NCBI GenBank assembly: GCA_002315885.1
Contig: DCIO01000063.1
Location: forward strand, 1-41,233
DNA length: 41,233 bases
DNA from: Lentisphaeria bacterium UBA1724
GTDB taxonomy: Bacteria > Verrucomicrobiota > Lentisphaeria > Oligosphaerales > Oligosphaeraceae
Reading direction: 5' to 3'
This document shows, piece by piece, positions 40,737 to 41,233 of the stretch. Position 1 is the first letter of the stretch. Each line of letters starts with the position of its first letter. The notes below the pieces were generated by a model. The model worked only from the letters and a program-made list of their open reading frames with translations, was not told the origin of the DNA and ran no database searches. The translations under genes were made by a program, and so were the position numbers.

Positions 40737-41233
40737 ATGCGTTTTGACGGTCAAGATAAAGTCCTCGCCGACCTGGCGATTCAGTTCCAAGAACACTTCG
40801 GGCGCCCTGCACAATGGCTGGCCCGTGCGCCTGGTCGCCTGGAAATCCTCGGCAACCACACCGACTACAACCAGGGGACTGTCCTCTCCGTGGCCATCAA
40901 CCGCTCCGCACGGGTCGCCGTGGCCGCCAATCCCAATGCCGAGGACGGAATGGTCTGCAACCTCTTTGACGCCAAGGCGAAGTCCGAACGCCAGTTCCGT
41001 CTGGATGCCATGGACCACAAGCGTCTTCACGACTGGTCCAACTACATCAAGGGCATCATCTGCGAATTCAACGCGCTGGGCTACGCAGTCCCCGCATTTG
41101 ACATGATTGTCACGGGAGACGTGCCCCTTTCCGCTGGCATGAGCAGCTCCGCCGCCCTGGAGATGGCGGTCACAAAAGCCCTGGATGCCTTGACGGGCTC
41201 CAACCTGGACTGGCTGACCATGGCGAAGATTGG
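40737..41233 (+). CDS. galK: Galactokinase, 5' part
   Basis: The frame from ATG at 40737 is open to the end of the window; 165 residues are visible. The galactokinase signature 'GRLEILGNHTDYNQG' is at about residues 33-47 and the GHMP-kinase ATP loop 'VPLSAGMSSSAALEMAV' at about 129-145. The enzyme phosphorylates galactose to galactose 1-phosphate, the first step of the Leloir pathway, in the cytosol. Family length is about 380-400, so more than half lies outside the window. No strong Shine-Dalgarno sequence precedes the ATG. The rest of the pathway is not visible. Confidence 0.93.
   Translation, partial: MRFDGQDKVLADLAIQFQEHFGRPAQWLARAPGRLEILGNHTDYNQGTVLSVAINRSARVAVAANPNAEDGMVCNLFDAKAKSERQFRLDAMDHKRLHDWSNYIKGIICEFNALGYAVPAFDMIVTGDVPLSAGMSSSAALEMAVTKALDALTGSNLDWLTMAKI

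Noticed and set aside
40516..41106. 196-residue plus-strand frame
   Set aside because: Its second half is the galK region in another frame; the galactokinase motifs are in the frame starting at 40737.

Overview
The window is about 41 kb of moderately GC-rich, almost fully coding bacterial DNA. It suggests a member of the PVC superphylum, most likely Lentisphaerota (Victivallales-like). This is inference from gene content: a non-flagellar type III secretion system (T3SS), tandem secreted DUF4838-type proteins and several unusual housekeeping fusions. No rRNA or tRNA is present to confirm it. I saw no IS element, CRISPR array or tRNA.

Region 1 (1-10838) is a T3SS locus. It starts inside a needle-length-regulator-like gene (sctP) and continues sctQ-R-S-T-U. 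A convergent CesT-like chaperone gene and a divergently transcribed HAMP/PP2C phosphatase of RsbU type follow. Then come a small coiled-coil protein, a SycD/LcrH-type TPR chaperone and two translocators (SctE/YopB-like and SctB/YopD-like), closed by a strong hairpin terminator. The ATPase, secretin and ring genes are not in the window and presumably lie to the left.

Region 2 (about 10850-29700) is a co-directional housekeeping block: phenylacetate-CoA ligase plus ACT protein, an EamA transporter, ftsK, a RodZ-like HTH membrane protein, a second soluble FtsK-like ATPase fused to HisE, hisG, an M18 aminopeptidase, a PgpH-like HD hydrolase, ybeY, a CorC/TlyC-like protein, a double CDP-alcohol phosphatidyltransferase (PgsA-like plus PssA-like in one chain), and exbB-exbD-TPR. 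Gaps are short and several genes overlap, so much of it is probably cotranscribed.

Region 3 (29730-35616) holds two tandem secreted DUF4838 paralogues, separated by two different 7-bp tandem repeats, followed by an N6-adenine DNA methyltransferase with no visible restriction partner.

Region 4 (35688-40407) returns to type III secretion: two small CesT-like chaperone genes tightly coupled to a 1250-residue protein, a strong candidate effector with dispersed glycine/alanine-rich beta segments. One chaperone resembles the chaperone at 4587-5057, which links the two loci. The window ends in galK after a 329-bp intergenic region carrying inverted repeats and a promoter-like box.

The most noteworthy points are the chaperone-chaperone-giant effector cassette, the FtsK-HisE fusion, the PgsA-PssA fusion, the PgpH-like protein lacking its extracellular sensor domain, and a recurring promoter-like box (TATAGTAT) upstream of both T3SS and housekeeping transcription units.
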